Positions 39,825-49,638 are shown, numbered from the stretch's first letter. The stretch is 64,000 bases of DNA from Xenorhabdus poinarii G6 (GCF_000968175.1 NZ_FO704551.1:372001-436000), one strand, 5' to 3'. The notes: generated by a model not told the origin, from the letters alone. Made by a program: numbers and translations.

Positions 39825-42800
39825 ATGAGAAAAAGGTGGACTATTGAGGAAGATTGTAAGCTGCTAACCTTGGTGCGTCAGCATTTTTCCGCACTGGTCA
39901 GGCATGAGCGGCTAAATGCCACGATGCTATTTAGCCAGCAACTCCACACTGCATTTGACTCACCTGACCGCGATGCCCCAGCGCTGTTATTTCGTCTAAA
40001 AGATGCCGGTATTTTGGGCTTTGCCGGGCGACCTGGCGTTGGCCTGGAAAAACAGTCCTTCCGCTGCCTGATAAACAATGATTTGGCGCTCTACGATTAC
40101 AGCCTCACCTTTCCGACACTCAGAAAAGCATTGCATCCAGATACCGTTGCAGCGGCGCTAAACCACTTCACTATTAGTAATCCGCACGAGCTGCTATCCG
40201 ATACCATCAGTGAAATCGCAGCTGTCTTGCACCTTGCTCCAATGCAGGTGGAAAAGGTTCTGATCGAAAGCGGCCAAATTACCGTCAATAGTTACCGTAA
40301 ATGTGAACGTGCTGGAGAGAAAACTATCGATAATAATCTGAAAGACCTCATATCCTGCCAAACTCCTGACGCAAAGCTGATTGAAGATATTAACGCTTGT
40401 CGCGCCCGGGCCTCCCAACTTTACCACGTGCATGAACGTGATGGCGCTGAGGTCATCTTCAGTTCCGACGGCACAGGATTCGGCAAAAGCTATGGTGTGA
40501 TTCAGGGGTATGTCGAATATCTGGAGCGCTTTGCCAAAACCCAGAAGCCAGATTATCTGTTTCCCGAAGGTGGCTTTACCAACCTGCTGTTCATGTCGCC
40601 GCAAAAATCACAAATCGACCTGGACAGCAGTCAGAAAAACAGAATTCAGGCGGCTGGTGGAGAGTTCATTTGCGTTCTTGCCCGTAAGGATATTGCCGAC
40701 CTCGACTTTATGGACTGGGCCTCTGGCCTGAAAAACCGCGACCGCTATATTCAATGGTACGAAGGGGCAAAAAGCAGCACCCTTATCAAGGTTGCTATGC
40801 GTTCGCTCAATTATCTTGTCTCACAAATCGATCGTTGTGAAGAGCAATTGGAAAAGCTGGCAACATACAGTTCCCAGGATACCAATTACGACAGGAAAAT
40901 GCTCGAAGAGCAGCTAAAAAACTGCCGCCACAGCATCCGCAATACGATTGAGTCAGCCTGTAAATCACTATTTGGTTCGGATAGCGAAGAAGCTTCCATT
41001 AAAGAATACATTCATCGCGGACTTCTTGCTCGTAGAAAGCGAGAGCTTAATGCTATGCAGGGAAAACCTGCGTCAAAAATGAGCGTACACGAAGTCTACT
41101 TCGAGCTCATCAAGCAGGTATTGCCTTTCGAAGTTTGCCAGTACCGTCCGTCGGTACTGTTAATGACCACTAACAAATTCGATACATCCACTTACCGCCT
41201 GGCGCCTCGCCAACGAGGAGAAGGCGTGCGTTTGGAGTCTGTGGGTTTTGACTTGCTGGTTGGTGGCAAGCTGAAGCCAGAAGATCCGCAGATCAGCACC
41301 GTTGCGGTTGCTGGTCATGCCAGGCAAGTAGCCTATCTTCGCGGCGAACACTTCAGACGCAATCCCAACTGCGCTTTCCGCCGGAATAATATCCGCTTCA
41401 CAGTGATAATTGATGAACTTCATGAAGCCTACACCCGCCTTGAAGAAACATGCCATGTAAAACTGGTTAAACAGGAAAACAACTTGGCGCACGTCATCTC
41501 AGTAACAGGGCGTATTCACAACGCGGTATGCAGTCTGGAGCACCGAAACAAGCCCAAAGAAGTTCAAACTACTTTTGAGCAAGAAATGGTCAAATTCATC
41601 GCCACCCTGCGCAAGCTACTAGCAGAAAAGTGCAAACTCTCATCCGGTACAACGCTGGGATCGATACTGGAAATGTTTCGGGATCAGTTAGGAGCATTTG
41701 AAGTCAACGGCGACGCTGCCGAACGTATCATCTCAATTACCCGTAACGTCTTCAGCTTCAACGCTAAAATGTACGTCAATGAAGAAGGGCTTAAACGCAT
41801 TCGTATGCGCAACAGCGAAGGGGACATAACGCGTACCGAGCTGTATTACGAAGTCGAAAATGATACCAGTGATACCAACCCTACCCTACACGATCTGTTC
41901 CAGTTGGTATCCGTCATCCTTGCCGCTTGCGCTCAAATCACCAACCGTCACTTTAAACGCTGGGTGAAAAATGGCGGCCAGGAGAACTCCAGCAGTCAGA
42001 ACACACCTTTGGGCCAGTTTGTTGACGCAGCCAATAACGTAGCCGGTGTTGTGCGCCATATCTTTGATCGCACCACCGATGAAAATTTGTTGATTGATCA
42101 TTTCTACACCTACCTTCAACCCAAAACCGTGTTCACGATGACGCCGATAGCTGAACTCAATTACGTGAATAGGGGAGCCGAGCGCACAATCATTCTGGCG
42201 TTCGAGATGGATCTGGTACAAGAGTTGCCCGAAGCCATGCTGCTGCGTTTATTAACCGGCACTCACAATAAAGTGATCGGGCTTAGTGCCACCAGCGGTT
42301 TTAGCCACACCAAAAACGGTAACTTTAGTCGTCACTTCCTGAAGCGCTATAGCCGCGACCTTGGTTACCGGGTCGTTGAACGCGAAACAGCAGATATCGA
42401 TATGCTCAAGGCATTACGCGGATTGAGGGCTAACATCCGTAAAGTCGACTTCAAGGTGTTTAATGATGAACAGACGGAATTGACCGATATCTACCAAAAC
42501 TGCGAGATCTTTCGTAGAACGTATAACGACTTTTTCAAAGCACTGCAGGAACCACTGGAATATGCTCTAAAAAATACCTATAAACAGCGTCAGTACCGTC
42601 GGGAGCTGGACGCTTTATTGCTTGCCGCATACGAGGGTAAAAACAGCCTGATTCTGTCACTTTCGGGGGCGTTTAAGCGGGCCTTTATCAGTGCCTGGGG
42701 TACTCATCAGACAGCATGGCGTAAGCAGTACGGTATGCGTTCCAGGTGTGATGAAAAAACGGATAACAGTAAGAAGCATGACCAGATCCTGACCTTTACC

Positions 42801-44522
42801 CCATTCAGAGGGCATCACACTATCCATCTGGTCTTTTTCGATTCACCGTTGGTCAATGTCGAAGATATTCGGCGCGAGACCTATATCGATAACAGCAACA
42901 CCGTGCTGGTATTTATGAGTACCTACAACAGCGCAGGCACCGGTCTCAACTACTTCGTTAAGTACCACGACGGCAATATTAATGATACGAATGCGCCGCG
43001 TCTGGATGTCGATTTTCAACGCTTAGTGTTAATCAATTCATCATTTTATAGCGAGGTGAAGGACAATAGCGCAAATCTCAATACATTGCCTAACTATGTC
43101 ACCGTTCTTAAACACTACGCCGATGATGATATTGCCGTCCACAAGCTGGCAGATTTCAGTGTTAATTTCGCTCAAGGTGAAAATTATCGCTTGTTGATGG
43201 CCGAACATGATATGAGTCTGTTCAAAGTCGTCGTACAAGCCGTAGGCCGAGTCGAGCGTCGCGACACGCTGTTGAAAACAGAAATTTTTTTACCACGCGA
43301 CGTGTTCCGTAACGTCGCATTCCAGTTCGCTGCTCTCAGTGAAGATAGCGGCAACGAAGTGGTATCAGAAAGCATGTCCTTGCTTAACCACCGCCTCATG
43401 AATGAGTGCGAAAAACTGAGTCAGAGCCAGTCATTTAGTGAGACAGAACAGAGAAATGCATTTGAGCAGACTATCGTAGCAAATGGTCGTCGTATCGATG
43501 CTGTCCACAAGCGAGTCCTGAAAACCGACTGGATAAATCAGGTACGCGCTGGCAACGTTGAATATCTCGAATTGTGTAATTTGTTCCGCGCGCCTGAATC
43601 TTTTACTAATCCAGAGCGCTGGCTGGCAAAACTTCAGTCCCATCCTCTGTATGCTGCCAACCGGCAAATGCAGTCTATCCACAACTCCCTGTTTATTGAT
43701 CGCCAACAAGACAATCAAGCCATCTTACTTTGTCACAAGCGCGGGCCGGATGGGCTTGCCCACAGCGATTACTCCGCCCTGTCGGACTTCGTTGGAGGTG
43801 CCAGGGAATACCGCCCAGCGCTAACCATCTTCCCGCAGTATAGAAACGATGTCGACTCCGGCAATCTGGTCGGTGAGTTAATTCGTGAATGCGCAAAGAT
43901 CCAGGAAAAGGCATTCGAAAAATGGGTGCCCAACCCTAGACTGGTTCCGTTGCTCAAAGGTAATGTTGGTGAATATCTTTTTGATAAGGTGCTGAAAAGT
44001 TATGGTGTTGCCCCACTCTCCGACCAGCAGGTGTTTGAACGCCTTGAACCATTGGTATATGAGTTCTTTGACCGCTTTATTGAAGTGGGTGATGACCTGA
44101 TATGTGTCGATGTCAAGCGCTGGGCGACTCATCTGGACGATTTGACGCGGGCAGAGGAAACGCTTGAGAAAAGTAGCAATAAGATTCGCCAGATCCGAAA
44201 TATCGCTAGCCAAAAGGCTGATACAAAGGGGCAGAAACAGCTACAGGCGGCGTTGGTAGGCCGTTACGAGCGCATTCGGTTTGTTTATCTGAATATCGCC
44301 TACAGCCAGAATCCCAATAACCTAATGTGGCAGGATAACGTGGATCACACGATCCACTACCTCAATCTATTCCAAACTGACTACCAGTATGATAAGCCAA
44401 AAAATCGAGAGAGTAGACGCTCTCTAGAAAAGTCCAAACTGAGCATCACGCTGGACATTAATCCGATGTTACAAGCCCTTCTGGGGATAGAAAAGTTGTC
44501 GACTAAAGGAAAAGCTTCATGA
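39825..44522 (+). CDS. Giant SF2 helicase fused to PD-(D/E)xK nuclease, unrecognised family
   Basis: A 1565-residue protein. Helicase motifs: Walker A GTGFGKS (216-222), motif II DELH (530-533), motif III-like GLSATSG (about 819-825), motif Va STYNSAGTGLNYF and motif VI QAVGRVERR (1138-1146). About 300 residues separate Walker A from motif II, far more than in ordinary SF2 enzymes. At the C-terminus a nuclease core is visible: E1383 (NVGEYLFDKVL), D1416 (YEFFDRF), D1429-V-K1431 (DLICVDVKRW). No signal or membrane segment is seen. It starts 10 bp after sngC and overlaps the next gene by 4 bp, suggesting one transcript with Shango. I cannot name the family. Confidence 0.85.
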   Translation: MRKRWTIEEDCKLLTLVRQHFSALVRHERLNATMLFSQQLHTAFDSPDRDAPALLFRLKDAGILGFAGRPGVGLEKQSFRCLINNDLALYDYSLTFPTLRKALHPDTVAAALNHFTISNPHELLSDTISEIAAVLHLAPMQVEKVLIESGQITVNSYRKCERAGEKTIDNNLKDLISCQTPDAKLIEDINACRARASQLYHVHERDGAEVIFSSDGTGFGKSYGVIQGYVEYLERFAKTQKPDYLFPEGGFTNLLFMSPQKSQIDLDSSQKNRIQAAGGEFICVLARKDIADLDFMDWASGLKNRDRYIQWYEGAKSSTLIKVAMRSLNYLVSQIDRCEEQLEKLATYSSQDTNYDRKMLEEQLKNCRHSIRNTIESACKSLFGSDSEEASIKEYIHRGLLARRKRELNAMQGKPASKMSVHEVYFELIKQVLPFEVCQYRPSVLLMTTNKFDTSTYRLAPRQRGEGVRLESVGFDLLVGGKLKPEDPQISTVAVAGHARQVAYLRGEHFRRNPNCAFRRNNIRFTVIIDELHEAYTRLEETCHVKLVKQENNLAHVISVTGRIHNAVCSLEHRNKPKEVQTTFEQEMVKFIATLRKLLAEKCKLSSGTTLGSILEMFRDQLGAFEVNGDAAERIISITRNVFSFNAKMYVNEEGLKRIRMRNSEGDITRTELYYEVENDTSDTNPTLHDLFQLVSVILAACAQITNRHFKRWVKNGGQENSSSQNTPLGQFVDAANNVAGVVRHIFDRTTDENLLIDHFYTYLQPKTVFTMTPIAELNYVNRGAERTIILAFEMDLVQELPEAMLLRLLTGTHNKVIGLSATSGFSHTKNGNFSRHFLKRYSRDLGYRVVERETADIDMLKALRGLRANIRKVDFKVFNDEQTELTDIYQNCEIFRRTYNDFFKALQEPLEYALKNTYKQRQYRRELDALLLAAYEGKNSLILSLSGAFKRAFISAWGTHQTAWRKQYGMRSRCDEKTDNSKKHDQILTFTPFRGHHTIHLVFFDSPLVNVEDIRRETYIDNSNTVLVFMSTYNSAGTGLNYFVKYHDGNINDTNAPRLDVDFQRLVLINSSFYSEVKDNSANLNTLPNYVTVLKHYADDDIAVHKLADFSVNFAQGENYRLLMAEHDMSLFKVVVQAVGRVERRDTLLKTEIFLPRDVFRNVAFQFAALSEDSGNEVVSESMSLLNHRLMNECEKLSQSQSFSETEQRNAFEQTIVANGRRIDAVHKRVLKTDWINQVRAGNVEYLELCNLFRAPESFTNPERWLAKLQSHPLYAANRQMQSIHNSLFIDRQQDNQAILLCHKRGPDGLAHSDYSALSDFVGGAREYRPALTIFPQYRNDVDSGNLVGELIRECAKIQEKAFEKWVPNPRLVPLLKGNVGEYLFDKVLKSYGVAPLSDQQVFERLEPLVYEFFDRFIEVGDDLICVDVKRWATHLDDLTRAEETLEKSSNKIRQIRNIASQKADTKGQKQLQAALVGRYERIRFVYLNIAYSQNPNNLMWQDNVDHTIHYLNLFQTDYQYDKPKNRESRRSLEKSKLSITLDINPMLQALLGIEKLSTKGKAS

Positions 44523-46750
44523 TCTCTAATCTGAATAAACTGACAGATACCCCGATTGCCCGTACTAATTTGATCAAGCTTGAAGAAGATCAGTTGACGA
44601 CAGTCCAACGTCTATTAGCCCCGGTATCTAATTTATATACGATAGACTTTATGGTTCAATGCTTCAGTAAAGAGCGAAAAGAAAAATCCGCTGATTACTA
44701 TGCGCGTATCCATCAGGAGGTTAAATCTTGTGTGCGGCAGAAGCTTGGGCTAGAGGCCAGGCAGGACGTAAAGTATGAGCTACATCGCTTACTCAATTCC
44801 CAACATGTCTTTTTTTTCTTAGCGCCTGCAAATGCACCGAACAGCCCGGCTCATCTCTCGCTGGCAGAACGCATTAAAAAGCTTTGCCTGCAGCTCACCG
44901 CCGAAAATTATGACCTGTCTCGCCTGATTCAGGGATTGTTCAGCCTGCATTTGAAAATGGTGATGCTGGAACAAGCCCGTGAGCGTTTTTCGGTATCGCC
45001 GACCTATTTTAATTCGACGCTCTATCTCAACGCTCGCCTGAGTCGCCCCGTCACGCAGAAAAGTGGTACCGGGGTGATGGAGGCATTTGAGCTTGAGGTT
45101 TATGCTTCGGAACATAAAGAGCTAGCATTTACCCTGCACAAACAAAAATTCCTGGTTGAGCCAGCTGATGAATTGCACATTTCTCTGGATGATACCAGTG
45201 TGTGGTTTAACATTGATAATTGTCGGCTCAAAGCCCGGCGAAAACTCGATGCCCGAGATAGTAAACTGGACTTTTTTCGTGAACGAAGCGGTTATGGAGG
45301 ATGCCAGGCCTACACCTATAATGTGGTAATGAATGCAGCCTGCGATCGCCTTACTGAGCTGGATATTCCGCATCACCCCATCCCGTTTCAGGCCACACAC
45401 GAAGTCAATCAGTTCGTTACCGATCTCGATCAAAATCTGGCTAACACGTTGTTTGTGGTTAATAACGGCGTCGAATTCAGCGCCACGCAAGAAACTTGTT
45501 TCTTTGACACGTTAGCCTCCCAATTTCCTGGATATCAACTATGGCCGCTGGAGTCGCTTAAACATTCTCAACAAACCGGCTTTTCTGAGTTGCCTGCCAA
45601 TACTTCCATTCTGGTACTCAACACGGTAGATGAAGAACGGAGCAACAGCATCCGCCAGCAAGATGACGAATCTGTTGAGTACGGTGATTTTTATGCTGTA
45701 TTTGATGCTGCCCGGAAACAACCTGAACTCGACTGGGATACCTACACCCAGCTTAAACTAGCTCGCTTGCAAGGATGGTTACATCAGAAGCCTCTGCCCG
45801 TAGTCTTGCAAGGGATGAACATTGATTGCAAATTACTGGATGCGATCGACCTTATCAATGATCTGTCAGTAAATAATCCCAACCAATACAAAGACGATCT
45901 TGCAAAACCTCGTAGTCGTCTCAAATCGGCAGTTAACTTGATAAGTAGCAAGATTCGTCGAACAAAAACCGAGCTGTGGTTCAAAGAGAGCTTACTCAAC
46001 CAACACCACATCTCACTACCAGACCTGACGGACGGCCACTATACTGCCTATGCGGTACGTAATACGAAAAACAATCTCCCCTTGCTTGGGCATGTTGAAC
46101 TGAAAGTAGAAGACGGCCAGCTTAAGGTGGTAAATACAGGAATCACTGAAGGTAAACTAGACTGGCTATCGGTTGAACATCCCCCATTGGAACGATTAAA
46201 AAAAGTATTCGACAAAAGCTTTTACCTTTACGACCACGCTGCTGATGTCCTACTTACCACCTACAACAGCGTGCGCGTGCCGCGCTTGATTGGCCCAGCT
46301 CAACTTAATGTCGTCGATTTGTACGCTTATCAGGAACGAGAAAAAGAGCTGGCGGAACGTAAAGGGGATAATTTTGATGAGTACACCATTACTCGTTCGG
46401 CAAAACCGGATCAAAACGTATTGCCTTATCTGATATCACCAGGCCGTTCGAAGCACGATCCGCTGACCAAATCGCAAAAAATGAAGCATCACCATACCTA
46501 CCTGCAGCCGCATGAGAATGGAATATTTGTCCTGGTTAGCGACGCTCAACCTACAAATCCTTCAATTGCGCGGCCTAAACTGGTGGAAAATCTACTGATA
46601 TGGGATGCCCAGGGTAATGCCGTAGATGTATTTAACCACCCGTTAGCTGGCGTTTACCTCAATAGCTTTACCCTGGATATGCTCAAGAGTGGCGAGAGCA
46701 GTAAGAGTTCGATTTTTGCAAAGCTTGCCCGGTTGGTGCTGGAAAACTAG
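44519..46750 (+). CDS. Unrecognised 743-residue partner, possible MID/PIWI-like fold
   Basis: This protein starts inside the stop of the helicase-nuclease gene (ATGA), so the two are translationally coupled. I know no family for it. Residues 360-480 resemble an Argonaute MID domain: strand TSILVL, acidic loop, then Y409-T-Q-L-K413, the strand LPVVLQG with Q431, and NLISSKIRR with K478. This is the Y-K-Q-K order that binds a guide 5' phosphate. Residues 507-545 look like the first RNase H-fold hairpins, but the usual catalytic Asp is not at the first strand (AYAVRN). The N-terminal 350 residues are unassigned. The MID reading is by eye and tentative; the gene itself is certain. Confidence 0.8.
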   Translation: MISNLNKLTDTPIARTNLIKLEEDQLTTVQRLLAPVSNLYTIDFMVQCFSKERKEKSADYYARIHQEVKSCVRQKLGLEARQDVKYELHRLLNSQHVFFFLAPANAPNSPAHLSLAERIKKLCLQLTAENYDLSRLIQGLFSLHLKMVMLEQARERFSVSPTYFNSTLYLNARLSRPVTQKSGTGVMEAFELEVYASEHKELAFTLHKQKFLVEPADELHISLDDTSVWFNIDNCRLKARRKLDARDSKLDFFRERSGYGGCQAYTYNVVMNAACDRLTELDIPHHPIPFQATHEVNQFVTDLDQNLANTLFVVNNGVEFSATQETCFFDTLASQFPGYQLWPLESLKHSQQTGFSELPANTSILVLNTVDEERSNSIRQQDDESVEYGDFYAVFDAARKQPELDWDTYTQLKLARLQGWLHQKPLPVVLQGMNIDCKLLDAIDLINDLSVNNPNQYKDDLAKPRSRLKSAVNLISSKIRRTKTELWFKESLLNQHHISLPDLTDGHYTAYAVRNTKNNLPLLGHVELKVEDGQLKVVNTGITEGKLDWLSVEHPPLERLKKVFDKSFYLYDHAADVLLTTYNSVRVPRLIGPAQLNVVDLYAYQEREKELAERKGDNFDEYTITRSAKPDQNVLPYLISPGRSKHDPLTKSQKMKHHHTYLQPHENGIFVLVSDAQPTNPSIARPKLVENLLIWDAQGNAVDVFNHPLAGVYLNSFTLDMLKSGESSKSSIFAKLARLVLEN

Positions 46751-47138
46751 AGGAAAGTGGAGCGGAACGGTGACTGCCAGAACAGGTCTGAGCTAACACA
46801 TAATTCATTTACCTTGCCAACACAAACAAATTATTGCGATCACGTTCGTATCGTGGATAATGCTTCACCACGTGCCGAGTTTATATCAACGAAATCAATA
46901 ACTTTTATTGAATTACGGGATGGTGAATGGATAGCAACACTCAGGGATTCGTATCATACTGGCGTCACTCCTTAGCAGATGCCGAGTCTGGCAAAGGCGC
47001 ATTTGAGCGCAAAGATATGGATAAATTCACCCGGTGGATGGCGATCTCCACCGGATGGCTGGCGGTATGGAGCAAGCCAAAAAGATTGTGGAAATGATCG
47101 TGCAAATTACTCGTGTTGGATTGAGTGGAGTTTAAGCT
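46751..47138 (+). other. Unassigned degraded stretch after the defence operon
   Basis: Short frames are present (46757-46975 and others), with composition like coding DNA and an end reading MEQAKKIVEMIVQITRVGLS before the YgjP-like pseudogene. I recognise no family. It is probably the wreck of one or two genes, perhaps part of a former Type I restriction locus, since YgjP-like genes often follow hsdR. Confidence 0.35.
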
Positions 47139-47875
47139 TTGTCTGTTCAGTGTTCACGGCGGTCGATGTGTTTTCTCTACGGAGATGAGCGGATTTACTT
47201 CGACTGCGTTCCCCGCCACCAGATAACCGAGCGCGTGCTCATTAAGGTACACCCGGATTGTCGGGTGGTGGTCTCCCCGACGACCAGACAGTACTGAATG
47301 CAGTGAAAAAACGTTGTCGCTGGATTTATCAGCAATTGCGTGATTTTCGCCAGCAGCTCGCTTACATCACCCCACGCAAATATATTAGTGGGGAAAGCCA
47401 CTATTACCTGGGCAAACAATATCTGTTAAAGGTTTTGGAAGAGCTTACCAGTACACAGGGCGTAAAAATGCTGCGAGGCAAACTGGAAGTCATTTCGCAC
47501 CATCGGGACGTTGAAAAAATCCGGCAGTTGCTGACTAACTAGTATAGAACCCGCGCTAAAGAGGTCTTTAGCAGACGATTAGATGCGATGCTTGAGCAGA
47601 CGCTATGGGTAAGTGAACGTCCTCAACTGCGCTTTTTAACCATGCAGACTCAATGGGGCAGTTGTTCGCCCAATGGTCGGCTGACGCTAAATCCCTATTT
47701 AGTTAAAGCCCCGCGCGAATGTATCGATTACGTGATCCTGCATGAGCTGTGCCATATCGCCGAACATAATCACAGCGAACGCTTTTACCGGCTGATGGGG
47801 CAGGTTATGCCAGAATGGGAAATGATAAAAACGCGGCTGGATGAGATGGCGGGGGTGATATTTTCCGATTTATGA
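47139..47875 (+). pseudogene. YgjP-like (DUF45) zinc metallopeptidase, broken
   Basis: The pieces make one M48/SprT-like metallopeptidase. The N-terminus LYGDERIYFDCVPRHQITER is in one frame. After a 1-bp loss near 47270, VLNAVKKRCRWIYQQLRDFR continues in another frame. An in-frame TAG at 47540 then interrupts it, and the C-terminal half carries the zinc site H-E-L-C-H (LHELCHIAEHNHSERFY). Two lesions make a functional protein unlikely. YgjP-type proteins are frequently encoded next to Type I restriction genes. Confidence 0.85.
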
Positions 47876-47960
47876 TGACATTATGTAGCTAATTTATAGA
47901 TGATTGTTGGTGAATTTTCTTAACAATCAATCCACCAAAAACCTTATCAGGGATGTTTCT

Positions 47961-48875
47961 ATGACCGTACCAACCTACGATAAATTTATTGAACCAGTAC
48001 TCCGCTTCCTGGCTGGTAAACCTGATGGCGTGCCGGCTCGCGATGCACACGAAGCTGCCGCTGATTTACTCAACCTTGATGATAACCAGCGAGCTGAGGT
48101 GGTTGCTAGTGGTCAGTTAGTTTATAAAAATCGGGCTGGCTGGGCACACGATCGTCTGAAGCGGGCGGGGTTATCGCAAAGCTTATCCAGAGGAAAGTGG
48201 TGCTTGACGCCAGAGGGCGTTAGCTGGGTACAAACCCACTCCCAGCCACTGACTGAAGAGGAAGTGAACCATCTGGCGTTTGATTTCATTAACGTTAAGC
48301 TAAAGCAGAAACCGGATGCTGTTGATCTTGATCCAAGACCATCGCTACCGAATCAGGAAGAGCTGGCAAAGAGCAGCCCGGATGATCGTCTTGATCAGGC
48401 GTTAAAAGAGCTACGTAATGCTGTTGCCGATGAGCTGCTGGAAAATCTGTTGCAAGTCTCCCCGGCACGTTTTGAGGTTATCGTTCTGGATGTTCTTCAT
48501 CGTCTGGGCTATGGCGGACACCGGGATGATCTGCAACGCGTGGGCGGCACCGGTGATGGTGGCATCGACGGTATCATTTCGCTTGATAAACTGGGACTGG
48601 AAAAGGTTTACGTGCAGGCTAAACGCTGGCAGAACACGGTTGGCCGCCCGGAGCTTCAAGCATTTTATGGCGCGTTGGCTGGCCAAAAAGCCAAGCGTGG
48701 CGTGTTTATCACCACTTCTGGTTTTACTTCGCAGGCACGAGATTTTGCCCACTCCGTCGAAGGTATGGTTCTGGTTGATGGCGAGCGCCTGGTTCATCTG
48801 ATGATTGAAAATGAAGTCGGCGTTTCCTCCCGTTTGGTTAAAATTCCCAAATTGGACATGGATTACTTTGAATAA
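47961..48875 (+). CDS. mrr: Mrr Type IV restriction endonuclease
   Basis: A modification-dependent endonuclease that cuts DNA carrying foreign methylation. It has 304 residues starting at 47961 (MTVPTYDKFIEP), the same length and start as E. coli Mrr, to which it is very similar throughout. An Mrr-N winged-helix domain (about 1-95) precedes the catalytic domain (about 165-304), with D203 in GDGGIDG and Q219-A-K221 in VYVQAKRW. It is intact. A Type III methyltransferase is encoded 30 kb upstream in the same island, which is notable because Type III Mod proteins are known to trigger Mrr. Confidence 0.97.
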   Translation: MTVPTYDKFIEPVLRFLAGKPDGVPARDAHEAAADLLNLDDNQRAEVVASGQLVYKNRAGWAHDRLKRAGLSQSLSRGKWCLTPEGVSWVQTHSQPLTEEEVNHLAFDFINVKLKQKPDAVDLDPRPSLPNQEELAKSSPDDRLDQALKELRNAVADELLENLLQVSPARFEVIVLDVLHRLGYGGHRDDLQRVGGTGDGGIDGIISLDKLGLEKVYVQAKRWQNTVGRPELQAFYGALAGQKAKRGVFITTSGFTSQARDFAHSVEGMVLVDGERLVHLMIENEVGVSSRLVKIPKLDMDYFE

Positions 48876-48956
48876 AGAAGGCGTAATCACCTTCTCGTTT
48901 TCATTCTAGGCGGTATCCTGATTCATATGGGCGTGTTTAGCAAAAGAGGTAATTAA

Positions 48957-49535
48957 ATGAATTTCAAAAATAAAATATTTGAAGCTGCGGAAAAAATACC
49001 GTTAATTAGATCCCATGAATGGCCTTTTGGTAAGATTGAAATAGTCTTGGCTTACAACTTTAAAAAGCGCAAGCCACAAGAGTATATCTACTTAAAGTCA
49101 AAATATCAGGACATGCTTGAGCTGGTGGGGCGAGAATCTACCAGTGAGGAAAAACGATATCTTTATAATAACTTCCATTATCTTCAGTCGGTGACGGAAA
49201 ATGACCGCGTAGATATTTTTGCTCATGCCAGCGAGCATATATTGGGTGGTTACAGTCAGGAAGATCTGGCTGACGATCTGAAAAAAATGTCGCTTCACCG
49301 GGTTGGAGTGATTAAATTCTAAGCATGTTATATCGGGAGAGGAAACTGGCTAGAAAGAGCGCGAGATGTCTTTATCCGTAAAGGAATCAATTTCGCTTAT
49401 ATGGCAGGTCCCACCGACCGCGTGGTCTGGAATAATCCTTTTATAAAATATGTGCAGGGTGACAGGCGTCAGGCATATAAAGTGGTTAAAGGTAACATCA
49501 TTAAAACGTTCCCAGGGACAAGGTACACGTTTTAA
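48957..49535 (+). pseudogene. Caspase-fold-like peptidase gene with one in-frame TAA
   Basis: Codon 122 (49320-49322) is TAA, yet the same frame stays open to 49535 and the downstream part reads ACYIGRGNWLERARDVFIR. Joined, the 192 residues show a caspase/CHAT-like pattern: VDIFAHAS with His90, a strand-loop, then VGVIKF-stop-ACYIG with Cys124, then FAYMAGPTDRV. The stop sits two codons before the putative catalytic Cys. A ribosome site (AAGAGGT) lies upstream. The family and target are unknown; toxin or defence effector roles are possible. The first 121 residues alone would lack the nucleophile. Confidence 0.65.
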
Positions 49536-49638
49536 TCGTTTAATTCATAGAAATTGTGTCGTGATGTGATTGTGCTTCAGACACTTTAGTGCCCTTCTTA
49601 AAAAAATCTCAGGTTAATTCTTGTTTATTCTTGGTGAT

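Noticed and set aside
33975..46750. Calling the operon BREX, Druantia or a Type I/III R-M system
   Set aside because: The DUF2791-type ATPase and helicases recall BREX and Druantia, but there is no methylase, PglZ or DUF1998 helicase. The TerB-ATPase-helicase order matches Shango.
46757..46975. 72-residue frame after the defence operon
   Set aside because: It has no convincing ribosome site or family, and it is followed by broken genes. I list the stretch as degraded and unassigned.
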